13,022 bases of DNA from Pseudomonadota bacterium (GTDB lineage: Bacteria > Pseudomonadota > Gammaproteobacteria > Burkholderiales > Burkholderiaceae_B): NCBI GenBank assembly GCA_023422555.1, contig JAFAGQ010000381.1, positions 1 through 13,022 on the forward strand. Reading direction: 5' to 3'. This document shows, in pieces, positions 1 to 6,401 of this stretch (its first letter is position 1; each line of letters begins with the position of its first letter). A program made the translations under genes and the position numbers. Under the pieces are notes generated by a model, which saw only the letters and a list, made by a program, of their open reading frames with translations, did not search any database and was not told the DNA's origin.

Positions 1-53
1 GCGGCGCCCTTACAAGGCGTAGGTCACAGGTTCGACCCCTGTAGCACCCACCA
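1..53 (+). tRNA. tRNA-Val (anticodon UAC), 5' end cut off by window
   Basis: This is the 3' part of a tRNA gene. The anticodon stem is 4-8 with 16-20 (one G-T pair), and the 7-nt loop 9-15 carries TAC at 11-13, which reads valine GUA codons. The T arm is 26-30 with 38-42 around the loop TTCGACC. The 3' acceptor strand is 43-49, the discriminator is A50, and CCA at 51-53 is encoded in the DNA. The D arm and 5' acceptor strand lie before the window. Valine identity rests on the anticodon alone. Confidence 0.93.
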
Positions 54-81
54 ATCCGAAGGTCAATTAACTGCCAAAATC

Positions 82-114
82 AGGGACTTATGCAAAAGCA
101 TCAAGTCCCTTTTT
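82..114 (+). terminator. Rho-independent terminator after tRNA-Val
   Basis: AGGGACTT at 82-89 pairs with AAGTCCCT at 103-110. The stem continues as ATGC/GCAT around an AAAA loop (90-101), with C102 as a single bulge. The descending arm is followed directly by T's (110-114). A 12-bp stem plus a T tract 29 nt after the tRNA CCA end is a convincing intrinsic terminator for the tRNA transcript. Confidence 0.88.
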
Positions 115-261
115 GTTGTCAGTTCGACTATTCTCTGCAGCATAAGTAGAAGAATCAAAAGAGCCTGGAACGCGGAGCAAATAACCAGCGATGACCGCTT
201 CAAGCGGTTTTTCAAAAATACGATGTCGACTACCAATTTTAAACTGACGCGGTTCGTGCAT
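88..261 (-). CDS. Possible small ORF, 57 aa, unrecognised
   Basis: An open frame runs leftward from ATG at 261 to a TAA at 88-90 that lies inside the tRNA terminator stem. The product starts MHEPRQFKIGSRHRIFEK and ends GLDAFA. It has a basic N-terminal third and no recognisable motif. An in-frame TGA lies 30 nt upstream of the ATG, and I see no Shine-Dalgarno sequence. Its composition is protein-like, but length and context are weak support. It could be a chance frame or the remnant of a longer gene. This and 262-420 are the only content I see between the terminator and the gene at 421. Confidence 0.22.
   Translation of the reverse strand: MHEPRQFKIGSRHRIFEKPLEAVIAGYLLRVPGSFDSSTYAAENSRTDNKKGLDAFA
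194..212 (+). terminator. Short hairpin followed by T run (possible weak terminator)
   Basis: ACCGC (194-198) and GCGGT (204-208) form a 5-bp stem around TTCAA, followed by TTTT (209-212). It has the right shape for a weak intrinsic terminator on the plus strand, but no gene is evident just upstream, and it also lies within the doubtful leftward frame 88-261. Confidence 0.3.
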
Positions 262-408
262 TATTGATTCGACACACGTGAGAATATCTCAGCCAGCAAG
301 CGGATGTGAAGGCGCGGCTGGCCGCTGTGTTCAGTGACGGCAGACAGCTGGAAAATCAAAAAATAGTCTCGCTTCGGCTGTATATAAGTTAATGCGATTC
401 CGCTCACT

Positions 409-414
409 AAGGGG
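409..414 (+). promoter_or_regulatory. Ribosome binding site for the 107-aa gene
   Basis: AAGGGG lies 6 nt before the ATG at 421. It is one of the clearest Shine-Dalgarno matches in the window and is the main reason to accept the following unrecognised ORF as a gene. Confidence 0.7.
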
Positions 415-420
415 ACAACG

Positions 421-744
421 ATGGTGTGGAATTTTCTGATCGCAGTGTTCTTTCTATTTATACCGCCTTATGGCTGGATTATCACCCTGTTATTTTTCCT
501 GGGGACAATCCTGTACTATGCTACCGGCGCGGATCTGCTGGATCAGCCACCCCAGCGGAAAATGACCATCCGGGTAACCGTCGATCGAATAAGCGATGAT
601 GACAGCGTGTATATTCATGACGATCGATTTACTCATGATCGAGAACGACTCACCTCTGAAGAAGGTTCATTAAATGTCGATCGTGATTTCGCAGATGATT
701 CGCTACCTGCACACAGAAAGGCGCGGAAAGAAAAACCGATGTAA
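421..744 (+). CDS. Hypothetical membrane-anchored protein, 107 aa
   Basis: I do not recognise the family. The N-terminus is strongly hydrophobic: residues 3-14 and 19-34 are two apolar stretches separated by a PPYG turn, so the protein is probably a membrane hairpin or a single bent anchor. From about residue 41 it becomes polar and charged, with an acidic DDD at 59-61, repeated D-R dipeptides (residues 55-56, 68-69, 73-74 and a later VDR) and several histidines, ending in a basic KARKEKPM tail. There is no signal-peptidase site that I trust. AAGGGG before the ATG supports this start. A TATATAA sequence at 381-387 could be a -10 region, but no good -35 accompanies it. Its 3' end overlaps another open frame starting at 674. 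Function is unknown, and the membrane topology is inferred from hydrophobicity only. Confidence 0.65.
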   Translation: MVWNFLIAVFFLFIPPYGWIITLLFFLGTILYYATGADLLDQPPQRKMTIRVTVDRISDDDSVYIHDDRFTHDRERLTSEEGSLNVDRDFADDSLPAHRKARKEKPM

Positions 745-865
745 ACAAGCACGCAGGTATCTTGAGCAAACCCGCGAAAAGGGGCGCGCAAAGCGCCTGT
801 TCGAAGAACGGCAGGGTGTGTTCAGGACAGGTAAAACGAATTCGACGTCGGCTGATACGTGTTAG
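674..865 (+). CDS. Possible small basic protein, 63 aa, overlapping the upstream gene
   Basis: This frame opens at ATG 674, inside the 3' end of the 107-aa gene, and shares 71 nt with it in a different reading frame. AAGAAGG lies 10 nt before the ATG and could serve as a ribosome site. The product is rich in Arg, Lys and Glu (for example RRYLEQTREKGRAKRLFEER), which suggests an amphipathic, possibly coiled-coil or nucleic-acid-binding helix, but no family is recognised. Codon choice downstream of 744 looks reasonable. A 71-nt overlap is unusual for real neighbours, so it may be a chance frame. Alternatively, the two frames may be one gene split by a frameshift. Confidence 0.3.
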   Translation: MSIVISQMIRYLHTERRGKKNRCKQARRYLEQTREKGRAKRLFEERQGVFRTGKTNSTSADTC

Positions 866-912
866 ACGAAGGCCATCGTTTGATGAAGGCCAGCCTGTTT
901 GATGAGGGCATC
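861..912. repeat. Three imperfect tandem repeats, 16-19 nt each
   Basis: The units are GTTAGACGAAGGCCATC (861-877), GTTTGATGAAGGCCAGCCT (878-896) and GTTTGATGAGGGCATC (897-912). They lie in the convergent gap between the rightward frame ending at 865 and the leftward gene ending at 943. The function is unknown. Confidence 0.6.
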
Positions 913-930
913 GCGAGAGTGACGATGCCC
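906..930. repeat. 8-bp perfect inverted repeat in the convergent intergenic gap
   Basis: GGGCATCG (906-913) and CGATGCCC (923-930) are exact reverse complements around a 9-nt loop. The element sits 13 nt past the stop of the leftward 74-aa gene. It would make a stable RNA hairpin on either strand, but neither side carries a T tract, so it is at most a Rho-dependent or 3'-protecting element. Confidence 0.55.
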
Positions 931-942
931 AACACCTGTTCG

Positions 943-1167
943 TCAGACCTGGCTGAACCAGCTCTTGAGCAGTTGCGTGGATTCGGCGTCGCCGCTTTGT
1001 GTGTCCGGACCCTGGATATCCAGTACGGCATCCTGATCGACAGGGAAGGACTGATTGGCAATTTCTTCGGCTCGTACCATGAACGAATCGCGTGCCACAC
1101 CGGGTTTGGCAACAGCATCCAGAAAGGTATTGATTGACTCGCGGCCGTGATCATTCAGCTTGTACAT
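943..1167 (-). CDS. Hypothetical protein, 74 aa
   Basis: The family is not recognised. The start is ATG at 1167, with AGGG 9 nt upstream on the minus strand as a plausible ribosome site. The product (MYKLNDHGRESINTFLDA...) is soluble and mildly acidic, with no transmembrane segment, cysteine cluster or signal peptide, and ends in KSWFSQV. Codon choice is clean (CTG, GCC, GAA, CAG, GGC), unlike the alternative frames over the same DNA, which read as Ser/Pro/Arg-rich shadow protein. It lies 49 nt downstream of, and in the same direction as, the 108-aa gene at 1217-1543, so the two are probably co-transcribed. Function is unknown. Confidence 0.6.
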   Translation of the reverse strand: MYKLNDHGRESINTFLDAVAKPGVARDSFMVRAEEIANQSFPVDQDAVLDIQGPDTQSGDAESTQLLKSWFSQV

Positions 1168-1199
1168 ATGAACTTTCCCTGTTGTGGTTGTTGATGGAT

Positions 1200-1211
1200 T
1201 AACAAGTGTTA
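1200..1211. repeat. Small palindrome between the two leftward small genes
   Basis: TAACA (1200-1204) and TGTTA (1207-1211) are reverse complements around AG. The element lies in the 49-nt gap between the 108-aa and 74-aa genes. It could be an operator-like site or coincidence. Confidence 0.25.
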
Positions 1212-1216
1212 GTCTA

Positions 1217-1543
1217 TCATCGTCCGGCAGTCAGGTTCTTGTTGAGCAAGGTGGCAAGCGAAGAAGCGACACTTTGCAGGTCTCGGGACAGGGTGCTGGT
1301 GTCCAGTTCGAAGCTGCCGATTTTACGGATATGTCGTCGCAGCCGTTGCAAAAATTCAATGTCAAAAATATAGGCGTTGGCTTCGGGATCGCAGGCGATG
1401 GCACAGTCTTGTGGATTGACGTAACAGTTGCCGGATGGATCTATGTGAGACGCGTGCTCGCGGTCGACAATAATTCTGACGGATTTATCAGCAGAAATTG
1501 TGCTTGCGGAAGTTGATATGGCAGAAGGGGAGGATTGGTTCAT
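1217..1543 (-). CDS. Hypothetical protein, 108 aa
   Basis: The family is not recognised. The frame is open further upstream (to 1588), but I choose ATG at 1543 because AGGAG lies 6 nt before it on the minus strand. The product begins MNQSSPSAISTSAST, a Ser/Thr/Ala-rich low-complexity N-terminus of about 20 residues. A compact region follows with SVRIIVDREHASHID and two cysteines (GNCYVNPQDCAIAC), then a more helical C-terminal half (FLQRLRRHIRKIG...). There is no transmembrane helix or clear signal peptide. It is the first gene of a likely two-gene leftward unit with the 74-aa gene. The rightward frame over the same DNA (1184-1516) lacks a ribosome site. Function is unknown. Confidence 0.62.
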   Translation of the reverse strand: MNQSSPSAISTSASTISADKSVRIIVDREHASHIDPSGNCYVNPQDCAIACDPEANAYIFDIEFLQRLRRHIRKIGSFELDTSTLSRDLQSVASSLATLLNKNLTAGR

Positions 1544-1946
1544 AGAACGCTCCTGTTTAGCTGGTTTGACCGGATGTCGGGGCAGCAAGTTGGACTAAAT
1601 TCCCCCATGCGGTTGTCATATAAGAATCCACTTTCAGGAAATTTCCCGCCGAAAGCGAGGAAAAATTCTGCAGAAAGAGCCTTATACGAAAACGGCAATA
1701 TATTTATATTATTGCAGTGCAAGGTGGATTGTCAACCGATGGCGCGCATGAGCAAATATCCGCTAGTACATTTACAGGGATGAATCAGCTTGCCTGAAAG
1801 GATAAGATAGAGCCTTAATTGAATGGTCAGGCTTTAATGCTCAGGCACAGTTTCGCTCTCTGGTCAACGCAGCCGGGCTAACAACTTTCCGGACTTACGC
1901 TGGCCGGACTTGCGGTTCATACAGATTTTTTCCTCTAACGCGCTTC
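1544..1946. other. 403-nt intergenic region between divergent units
   Basis: This stretch separates the leftward 108-aa gene from sbcD and should carry promoters for both directions. It is partly AT-rich. Visible elements are a perfect 10-bp palindrome GGAAATTTCC (1637-1646), an inverted repeat GCAATA/TATTGC around 9 AT-rich bases (1695-1715), and two near-identical 11-mers CCGGACTTaCG and CCGGACTTgCG (1889-1899 and 1904-1914). I could not find a well-spaced sigma-70 promoter on either strand, and no convincing gene lies here. Confidence 0.5.
1695..1715. repeat. AT-rich inverted repeat in the sbcD upstream region
   Basis: GCAATA (1695-1700) and TATTGC (1710-1715) are reverse complements around a 9-nt AT-only centre. 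The position between divergent genes would suit a regulator-binding site. No regulator is implied by the sequence itself. Confidence 0.35.
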
Positions 1947-3083
1947 ATGAAATTCATCCATACCTCCGATTGGCATCTGGGTCGCTCACTGTGCAATCAT
2001 TCCTTACTTGACGACCAGGCTTATGTGCTGGACCAGATCGTACACTACGCCCAGTGTCACCAGGCAGATGCGCTGGTCATCGCCGGGGATATTTATGATC
2101 GCGCTATCCCGCCGGCCGCTGCCGTTACGCTGCTCAATGACTTTCTGAATCACATGCATGTGCTGAAAATTCCCGTCATTATCATTCCGGGTAATCACGA
2201 CAGTGCAGACAGGCTCGGTTTCGCAGCCACGCAGCTGGGTCTCACGGGCGTGCATATCATTGCTGACTTTGAACGCATGCAACACCCCGTCACAATCAAC
2301 ACGAATACCGGTACGCTGCATTTTTACGGTATCCCCTTTGCCGATCCTGAACCGGTACGCCTGTTTTCGCAACAGGATATTGGCAGCTATGAAGACGCGC
2401 ACCGCTATCTGATAAGCCGTATCCGGCAAAACATGCCGGAAGAGGGAGCGCATGTGTTAATCAGCCATTGTTTTCTGGCTGGCAGTCAGGAAAGTGAATC
2501 GGAAAGGCCGCTGACGGTCGGTGGCTCCGACCAGGTATCGGCATCGCTGTTTGACGGGTTCTCATATGTCGCCCTTGGGCACATCCACGGGCCTCAGGCA
2601 TTCCGTGAAGGCCGGATTCGTTACAGCGGTTCGCCGCTCAAATACAGCTTTTCCGAAGAAAAACACAGTAAAGGCGTATTGCTGGTAGAAATTGATGATG
2701 CAGACAAAGCGACAAGTACCGCATTGCCGCTAAAGCCTTTGCACGATGTACGCAGTATTCAAGGCAAGCTGAACGACCTGATAGAGGCAGCCGCAAGCGA
2801 TCCCCATTGCGAAGACTATCTGCTTGCCCGCCTCACTGATGAGCACGCCATTCTGGATCCCATGAGTAAATTGCGCGAGGTCTATCCGAATCTGCTGCAG
2901 ATGGAGAAACCCCGCTTTTATCTGGACGATAATCAGCCCATCATGTCGGCGGCCCGATTGCGTAGAGATGAATTTAGCCTGTTCAGTGATTTCTTCGAAC
3001 AGGTCAGCGGGCAATCCATGACTGCACCGCAGCAGGCGGCCATGCGCCAGGTCATTGAACACGTCCTTAAGAGCGAAGCATAA
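1947..3083 (+). CDS. sbcD: Nuclease subunit of the SbcCD (Mre11/Rad50-type) complex
   Basis: SbcD is the metal-dependent nuclease that, together with the SbcC ATPase, cleaves DNA hairpins and processes blocked double-strand ends in the cytoplasm. The 378-aa product has the full calcineurin-like phosphodiesterase motif set: D8 and H10 in SDWHLGR, D48 in GDIYDR, N83-H84-D85 in GNHD, H174 in SHCF, and H212 and H214 in GHIH. These would bind the two Mn2+ ions. Residues from about 270 form the C-terminal capping region that contacts SbcC. The ATG is accepted because MKFIHTSDWHLG is the usual family start, although no strong Shine-Dalgarno precedes it. sbcC follows after 2 nt, so the two are almost certainly co-transcribed and translationally coupled. 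Confidence 0.97.
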   Translation: MKFIHTSDWHLGRSLCNHSLLDDQAYVLDQIVHYAQCHQADALVIAGDIYDRAIPPAAAVTLLNDFLNHMHVLKIPVIIIPGNHDSADRLGFAATQLGLTGVHIIADFERMQHPVTINTNTGTLHFYGIPFADPEPVRLFSQQDIGSYEDAHRYLISRIRQNMPEEGAHVLISHCFLAGSQESESERPLTVGGSDQVSASLFDGFSYVALGHIHGPQAFREGRIRYSGSPLKYSFSEEKHSKGVLLVEIDDADKATSTALPLKPLHDVRSIQGKLNDLIEAAASDPHCEDYLLARLTDEHAILDPMSKLREVYPNLLQMEKPRFYLDDNQPIMSAARLRRDEFSLFSDFFEQVSGQSMTAPQQAAMRQVIEHVLKSEA

Positions 3084-3085
3084 CC

Positions 3086-6000
3086 ATGGTTCCGTTGTAT
3101 TTGCATCTTCAGGCTTTCGGGCCTTTCGCCACCGAAGAAAAACTGGATTTCACTCAGCTGGGCCCCAATCCACTTTTTCTGATCAATGGACCAACGGGTG
3201 CAGGCAAAAGTACTTTGCTTGATGCCATCTGTTTTGCACTGTATGGGGAAACCACGGGAGACGAAAAAGAGCCTCGATCGTTGCGTTCAGATCTGGCCGA
3301 TCCGGCCCTCACATCGCAAGTGGTATTCGGTTTTCGTCTGGGCTCTAAAACCTATGAAATTCAGCGCAAGCCGGCGCAACGCGTTCCAAAGCTGCGCGGA
3401 GAGGGTTTTCGGGAAATCGGAACCGAAGGGGTTATGCGGGACCTGTCTGGCGCAACTCCGCAGATACTGGTGGCAAAAAAGGCAACCGAAATCAATGCGC
3501 ATGTGGAACGGCTGACAGGTCTGAAGGCTGAGCAGTTTCGCAAAGTCATGGTATTGCCTCAGGGGAAATTCCGAGAGCTGCTTCTGGAAAATTCACTGAA
3601 AAGAGAAACCTTGTTTGCTCAATTGTTCCAGACAGAGGTCTATGCCCGGATCGAACAACAACTGCTCGAACGAGCTAAAGATATTCGCAGCAGACGGGAA
3701 GCCAATCAGCTGCAGATCAACGGTTTGCTTGAGCATGCGCAAATAGAGGACGAAAAGCAACTGACAGACGAAATCAGCCAGCTGTCTCCGGCCCAGGAGC
3801 AGGCCAGAAAAGAGAAGTCCGATAAAACAGAGCAGCATAGGCTGGCACAGCGCAATACTGAGGAAGGACAGCGACTGCTTGCGCAATTTGCACAGAAAAA
3901 AGAACTGGAATCCCAATTGAGCAGTCTGCAGTCCCGCGGTGAGTCCGTGCAGGCACAGGAAGTACAATTGCGCCGGGCAAGAGCGGCAGCCGATTTGTAT
4001 CGCAGTTTCGAGACACGGCAACAGCTGGAACAGCGCCTCAATCAGACACTCAGCAGACTTGAGAACAGTCGACATCAGCTTGCTGAGTCCGGCAGGCAGC
4101 TGGAACAGGACAAAGCGAAACATGAGATCGCGTCGACAGCATACCAGCAGGTGCGGGAGCTCACGGTACGCCGCAGCCAGTTGCAGGGGCTGGTGGCAAA
4201 GGCGCAGGCGTGGCATAAGCAAAAGCAACAGGTGCAGGTGCTGGCTCAGGCGCTTGAACAGGCCGGCACTGACCTGACCCGGCAGAAAGATCGTCAGCAG
4301 GAAAGGCGCCAGCGTGTGATCGACAGAAAAGCCGAGCACTTGAAGTGGCAGGCAGAGGTGGCACAGATTCCGGATTTGCGCGTCGCAGTCGAACGTAATC
4401 AGCGCCGCTGGAGTGATCGTCTGGCCTGTGACGCGCTGGCCACGCAACTGACTGCATTGGAGCGTCAGCAGCAAACGGCAAAACAGGAACATGGCCAGGC
4501 AGCTGAGGCTGCAAAGTCGGCGCAGAACGAACTGGATCGACTCGAACTTGCGTGGCATCAGAGCCAGGCGGCTATCCTCGCAGCAAAACTTCAGCCGGAC
4601 CACCCCTGTCCTGTTTGCGGCAGCCTTTCGCATCCGTCCCCAGCACATAGTGATAAACAAATCATCACCGATCAGATGCTGCAGGAGGCGCGTCAGCGCG
4701 TACAGTCGGCGGGTCAGCAACTGGCTTTCCGACAGGCACGCGTTGAGCAGCTGGCACAGCAATACGAGGTCCGGCAGCACGAATGGCAGCAGCAACAGTC
4801 AGCATTGGGCGAGGATGCGATGGGGGATGCTGCGCAACTGCGGGCCCGGTTCGATGCGGACGAAACACGACTTGCGCAAAGCCAGTCCGTCAAAGACCAG
4901 CTTGACGAGGGTCTGCGCCAGCTCGCTTCATTGGAGGACGATATCGTTGTTGCAGAACAGACGATTCTTGAGCTTGGCAATCGCCAGCAGAGCCTGATGC
5001 TCGAGCACGGCAGCCAGCAGGCAACGCTTGGTGCGCTGGAGCAGGATTTGCCTGAGGAACTTCGCTCTGAAGCGCAGTTGTCTTTGCAAATCGCCAGATT
5101 GGATCAACAGATTCAGACGCTCACTGAAGCCTGGGAACAATCGGTGGCAGCGGTCAGAAAGCGCCAGGATGAGATTCTGAGTGTCAACGCGACCATCGTT
5201 GCCCTGGGCGAGCAGCAGTCGCAAGAGCAGGTATTGCACGCACAGGCAGAGCAAAGCTACGAGCAGGCGTTACGGGCCAGTGAATTTGCCGATACGACAG
5301 CCTGGCAAGCGGCGCGCCTCGCGCCATCTGACTGTGAGACGTTGCAGCGCCAGATAGAAAGCTATTATGAGCAACTGCATCAGATGCAGGGCAGGCTGGA
5401 TCAATTGCAAAGTGCGCTGGCAGATCGCGAACCTCCTGATCTGGATAAATTGCTCAGTGACCAGCAGGCTGCCGCAACGTCAATGCAACAGGCAGAAGAG
5501 ACCTGGCAGCGCATTCGCGACCGCCTTCAGGCACTGACTACCTTGCAGCAGAGACTGACACAAATTCGCGCCAACAGTAAAGAACTCGACGAGGAATATG
5601 CGGTTTATGGCACGCTGAGCGATGTCGCTTCCGGCAGGCAGGGAAGCAAAGTCAGCCTGCAGCGCTTTATCCTGGGCGTTCTGCTCGACGATGTCCTGCT
5701 TGGGGCGTCGCAGCGGCTGCGCAAAATGAGTCGTGGGCGTTACGAGCTGATTCGACGCGGACAGGCAGGCAGGGGCGCGTCCGGACTGGATCTGGATATT
5801 ATGGACGACTATACCGGCCAGCAACGGCCTGTGGCAACGCTGTCGGGCGGTGAGTCCTTCATGGCGGCACTCGCGCTGGCCCTCGGTTTGTCGGATGTGG
5901 TGCAGGCATATGCAGGTGGCATTCGCCTTGAAACCCTCTTCATTGATGAAGGTTTTGGCAGTCTGGATGCCGAATCCCTTGAGTTGGCCATCAGAACCCT

Positions 6001-6169
6001 CATTGATCTGCAGGCAGGGGGCCGCACCATCGGCATTATTTCTCACGTGAGCGAACTGAAAGAACAGATGTCGCTGCGTGTTGACGTGGTGCCGGGGCTG
6101 AGCGGCAGTCATCTTCGAGTGAAGGGGCCGGCAGGTACTGCCATGCCGCAGGTTTCGTCAACGGGTTGA
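3086..6169 (+). CDS. sbcC: ATPase subunit of the SbcCD complex (Rad50-like SMC protein)
   Basis: This is the Rad50-type ATPase partner of SbcD, and ATP-driven closure of its heads controls the nuclease. The 1027-aa length is close to that of E. coli SbcC. The Walker A motif is GPTGAGKST (residues 35-43), and the Q-loop glutamine is Q159 in VLPQGK. Two long coiled-coil arms follow, very rich in Gln, Glu, Leu and Ala (roughly 170-500 and 530-830). They flank the zinc-hook CPVCG at 508-512, where two molecules join through Zn2+. The ABC signature LSGGES is at 919-924, and Walker B with its catalytic pair is at D954-E955, followed by GFGSLD. All catalytic parts are intact. The C-terminus ends at a small tandem duplication (6152-6189). 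Confidence 0.97.
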   Translation: MVPLYLHLQAFGPFATEEKLDFTQLGPNPLFLINGPTGAGKSTLLDAICFALYGETTGDEKEPRSLRSDLADPALTSQVVFGFRLGSKTYEIQRKPAQRVPKLRGEGFREIGTEGVMRDLSGATPQILVAKKATEINAHVERLTGLKAEQFRKVMVLPQGKFRELLLENSLKRETLFAQLFQTEVYARIEQQLLERAKDIRSRREANQLQINGLLEHAQIEDEKQLTDEISQLSPAQEQARKEKSDKTEQHRLAQRNTEEGQRLLAQFAQKKELESQLSSLQSRGESVQAQEVQLRRARAAADLYRSFETRQQLEQRLNQTLSRLENSRHQLAESGRQLEQDKAKHEIASTAYQQVRELTVRRSQLQGLVAKAQAWHKQKQQVQVLAQALEQAGTDLTRQKDRQQERRQRVIDRKAEHLKWQAEVAQIPDLRVAVERNQRRWSDRLACDALATQLTALERQQQTAKQEHGQAAEAAKSAQNELDRLELAWHQSQAAILAAKLQPDHPCPVCGSLSHPSPAHSDKQIITDQMLQEARQRVQSAGQQLAFRQARVEQLAQQYEVRQHEWQQQQSALGEDAMGDAAQLRARFDADETRLAQSQSVKDQLDEGLRQLASLEDDIVVAEQTILELGNRQQSLMLEHGSQQATLGALEQDLPEELRSEAQLSLQIARLDQQIQTLTEAWEQSVAAVRKRQDEILSVNATIVALGEQQSQEQVLHAQAEQSYEQALRASEFADTTAWQAARLAPSDCETLQRQIESYYEQLHQMQGRLDQLQSALADREPPDLDKLLSDQQAAATSMQQAEETWQRIRDRLQALTTLQQRLTQIRANSKELDEEYAVYGTLSDVASGRQGSKVSLQRFILGVLLDDVLLGASQRLRKMSRGRYELIRRGQAGRGASGLDLDIMDDYTGQQRPVATLSGGESFMAALALALGLSDVVQAYAGGIRLETLFIDEGFGSLDAESLELAIRTLIDLQAGGRTIGIISHVSELKEQMSLRVDVVPGLSGSHLRVKGPAGTAMPQVSSTG

Positions 6170-6189
6170 AGTTTCGTCACCCAGTTGAA
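6152..6189. repeat. 19-bp tandem duplication spanning the sbcC stop codon
   Basis: GTTTCGTCAacggGTTGAA (6152-6170) is followed immediately by GTTTCGTCAcccaGTTGAA (6171-6189), identical at 16 of 19 positions. The first copy encodes the last residues (VSSTG) and stop of SbcC. The second copy lies just outside the gene. Confidence 0.75.
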
Positions 6190-6222
6190 CCTTGTTACTA
6201 CTAGCCTGTCTATCTCACTTGA

Positions 6223-6250
6223 CCGGCGCGAGCCGGGGAAGGCGCCCGTT
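6223..6250 (+). terminator. GC-rich hairpin after sbcC (possible weak terminator)
   Basis: CCGGC (6223-6227) and GCCGG (6232-6236) form a stem capped by a GCGA tetraloop. An alternative pairing joins GGCGC (6225-6229) to GCGCC (6242-6246), followed by CGTTTT. The T tract is short, so termination would be inefficient. It may partly separate sbcDC transcription from the two-component genes. Confidence 0.35.
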
Positions 6251-6268
6251 TTGCAGGTGCAGCAAAAA

Positions 6269-6299
6269 TTGCAAGCTGGGTCGCGAAATTGAGTAGAAT
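6269..6299 (+). promoter_or_regulatory. Candidate sigma-70 promoter upstream of the response regulator
   Basis: TTGCAA (6269-6274) and TAGAAT (6294-6299) resemble -35 and -10 elements, but the 19-nt spacer is longer than ideal. It would leave about 95 nt of leader before the start at 6402. Confidence 0.3.
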
Positions 6300-6314
6300 A
6301 ATAAACTGGTCTTT

Positions 6315-6357
6315 TTTAAGTGTCTGAATTTTCAGCTTTAAGTCAGAAAACGACACT
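6315..6357 (+). promoter_or_regulatory. Possible response-regulator binding site: direct repeats inside an inverted repeat
   Basis: TTTAAG occurs at 6315-6320 and again at 6337-6342, 22 bp apart, so both copies lie on the same face of the helix. The stretch is flanked by AGTGTC (6319-6324) and GACACT (6352-6357), which are reverse complements. OmpR-family regulators typically bind tandem direct half-sites, and TTAAG-type half-sites are known for the PmrA/QseB branch. If the second TTTAAG overlaps a poor -35, GAAAAT at 6360-6365 is placed as a -10 with 17-nt spacing. Autoregulation by the gene 45 nt downstream is inferred. Confidence 0.4.
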
Positions 6358-6401
6358 AGGAAAATGATGTATTTGGCCGTTAATCAACTGGCAGGATCAC
6401 T

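Noticed and set aside
1..420. Integration (att) site at the tRNA-Val 3' end
   Set aside because: No second copy of the tRNA 3' end and no integrase gene were found in the window.
861..912. CRISPR-like array
   Set aside because: The repeats are contiguous, imperfect and lack spacers, so they are not a CRISPR array.
859..1137. Rightward 92-aa frame over the leftward 74-aa gene
   Set aside because: It has no ribosome site. The leftward frame has better codon choice and a plausible Shine-Dalgarno.
822..1154. Leftward 110-aa frame
   Set aside because: Its Ser/Pro/Arg-rich composition is typical of a shadow frame, and it overlaps the better 74-aa gene.
1184..1516. Rightward 110-aa frame opposite the 108-aa gene
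   Set aside because: It lacks a ribosome site, whereas the leftward gene has AGGAG at correct spacing.
1544..1588. Upstream extension of the 108-aa gene to 123 aa
   Set aside because: The internal ATG at 1543 has a clear AGGAG ribosome site; the upstream ATG does not.
3593..4795. Leftward open frame (400 aa) opposite sbcC, Leu/Cys-rich
   Set aside because: The Leu-rich composition is the antisense image of CAG/GAG-rich coiled-coil codons in sbcC. It is not a real membrane protein.
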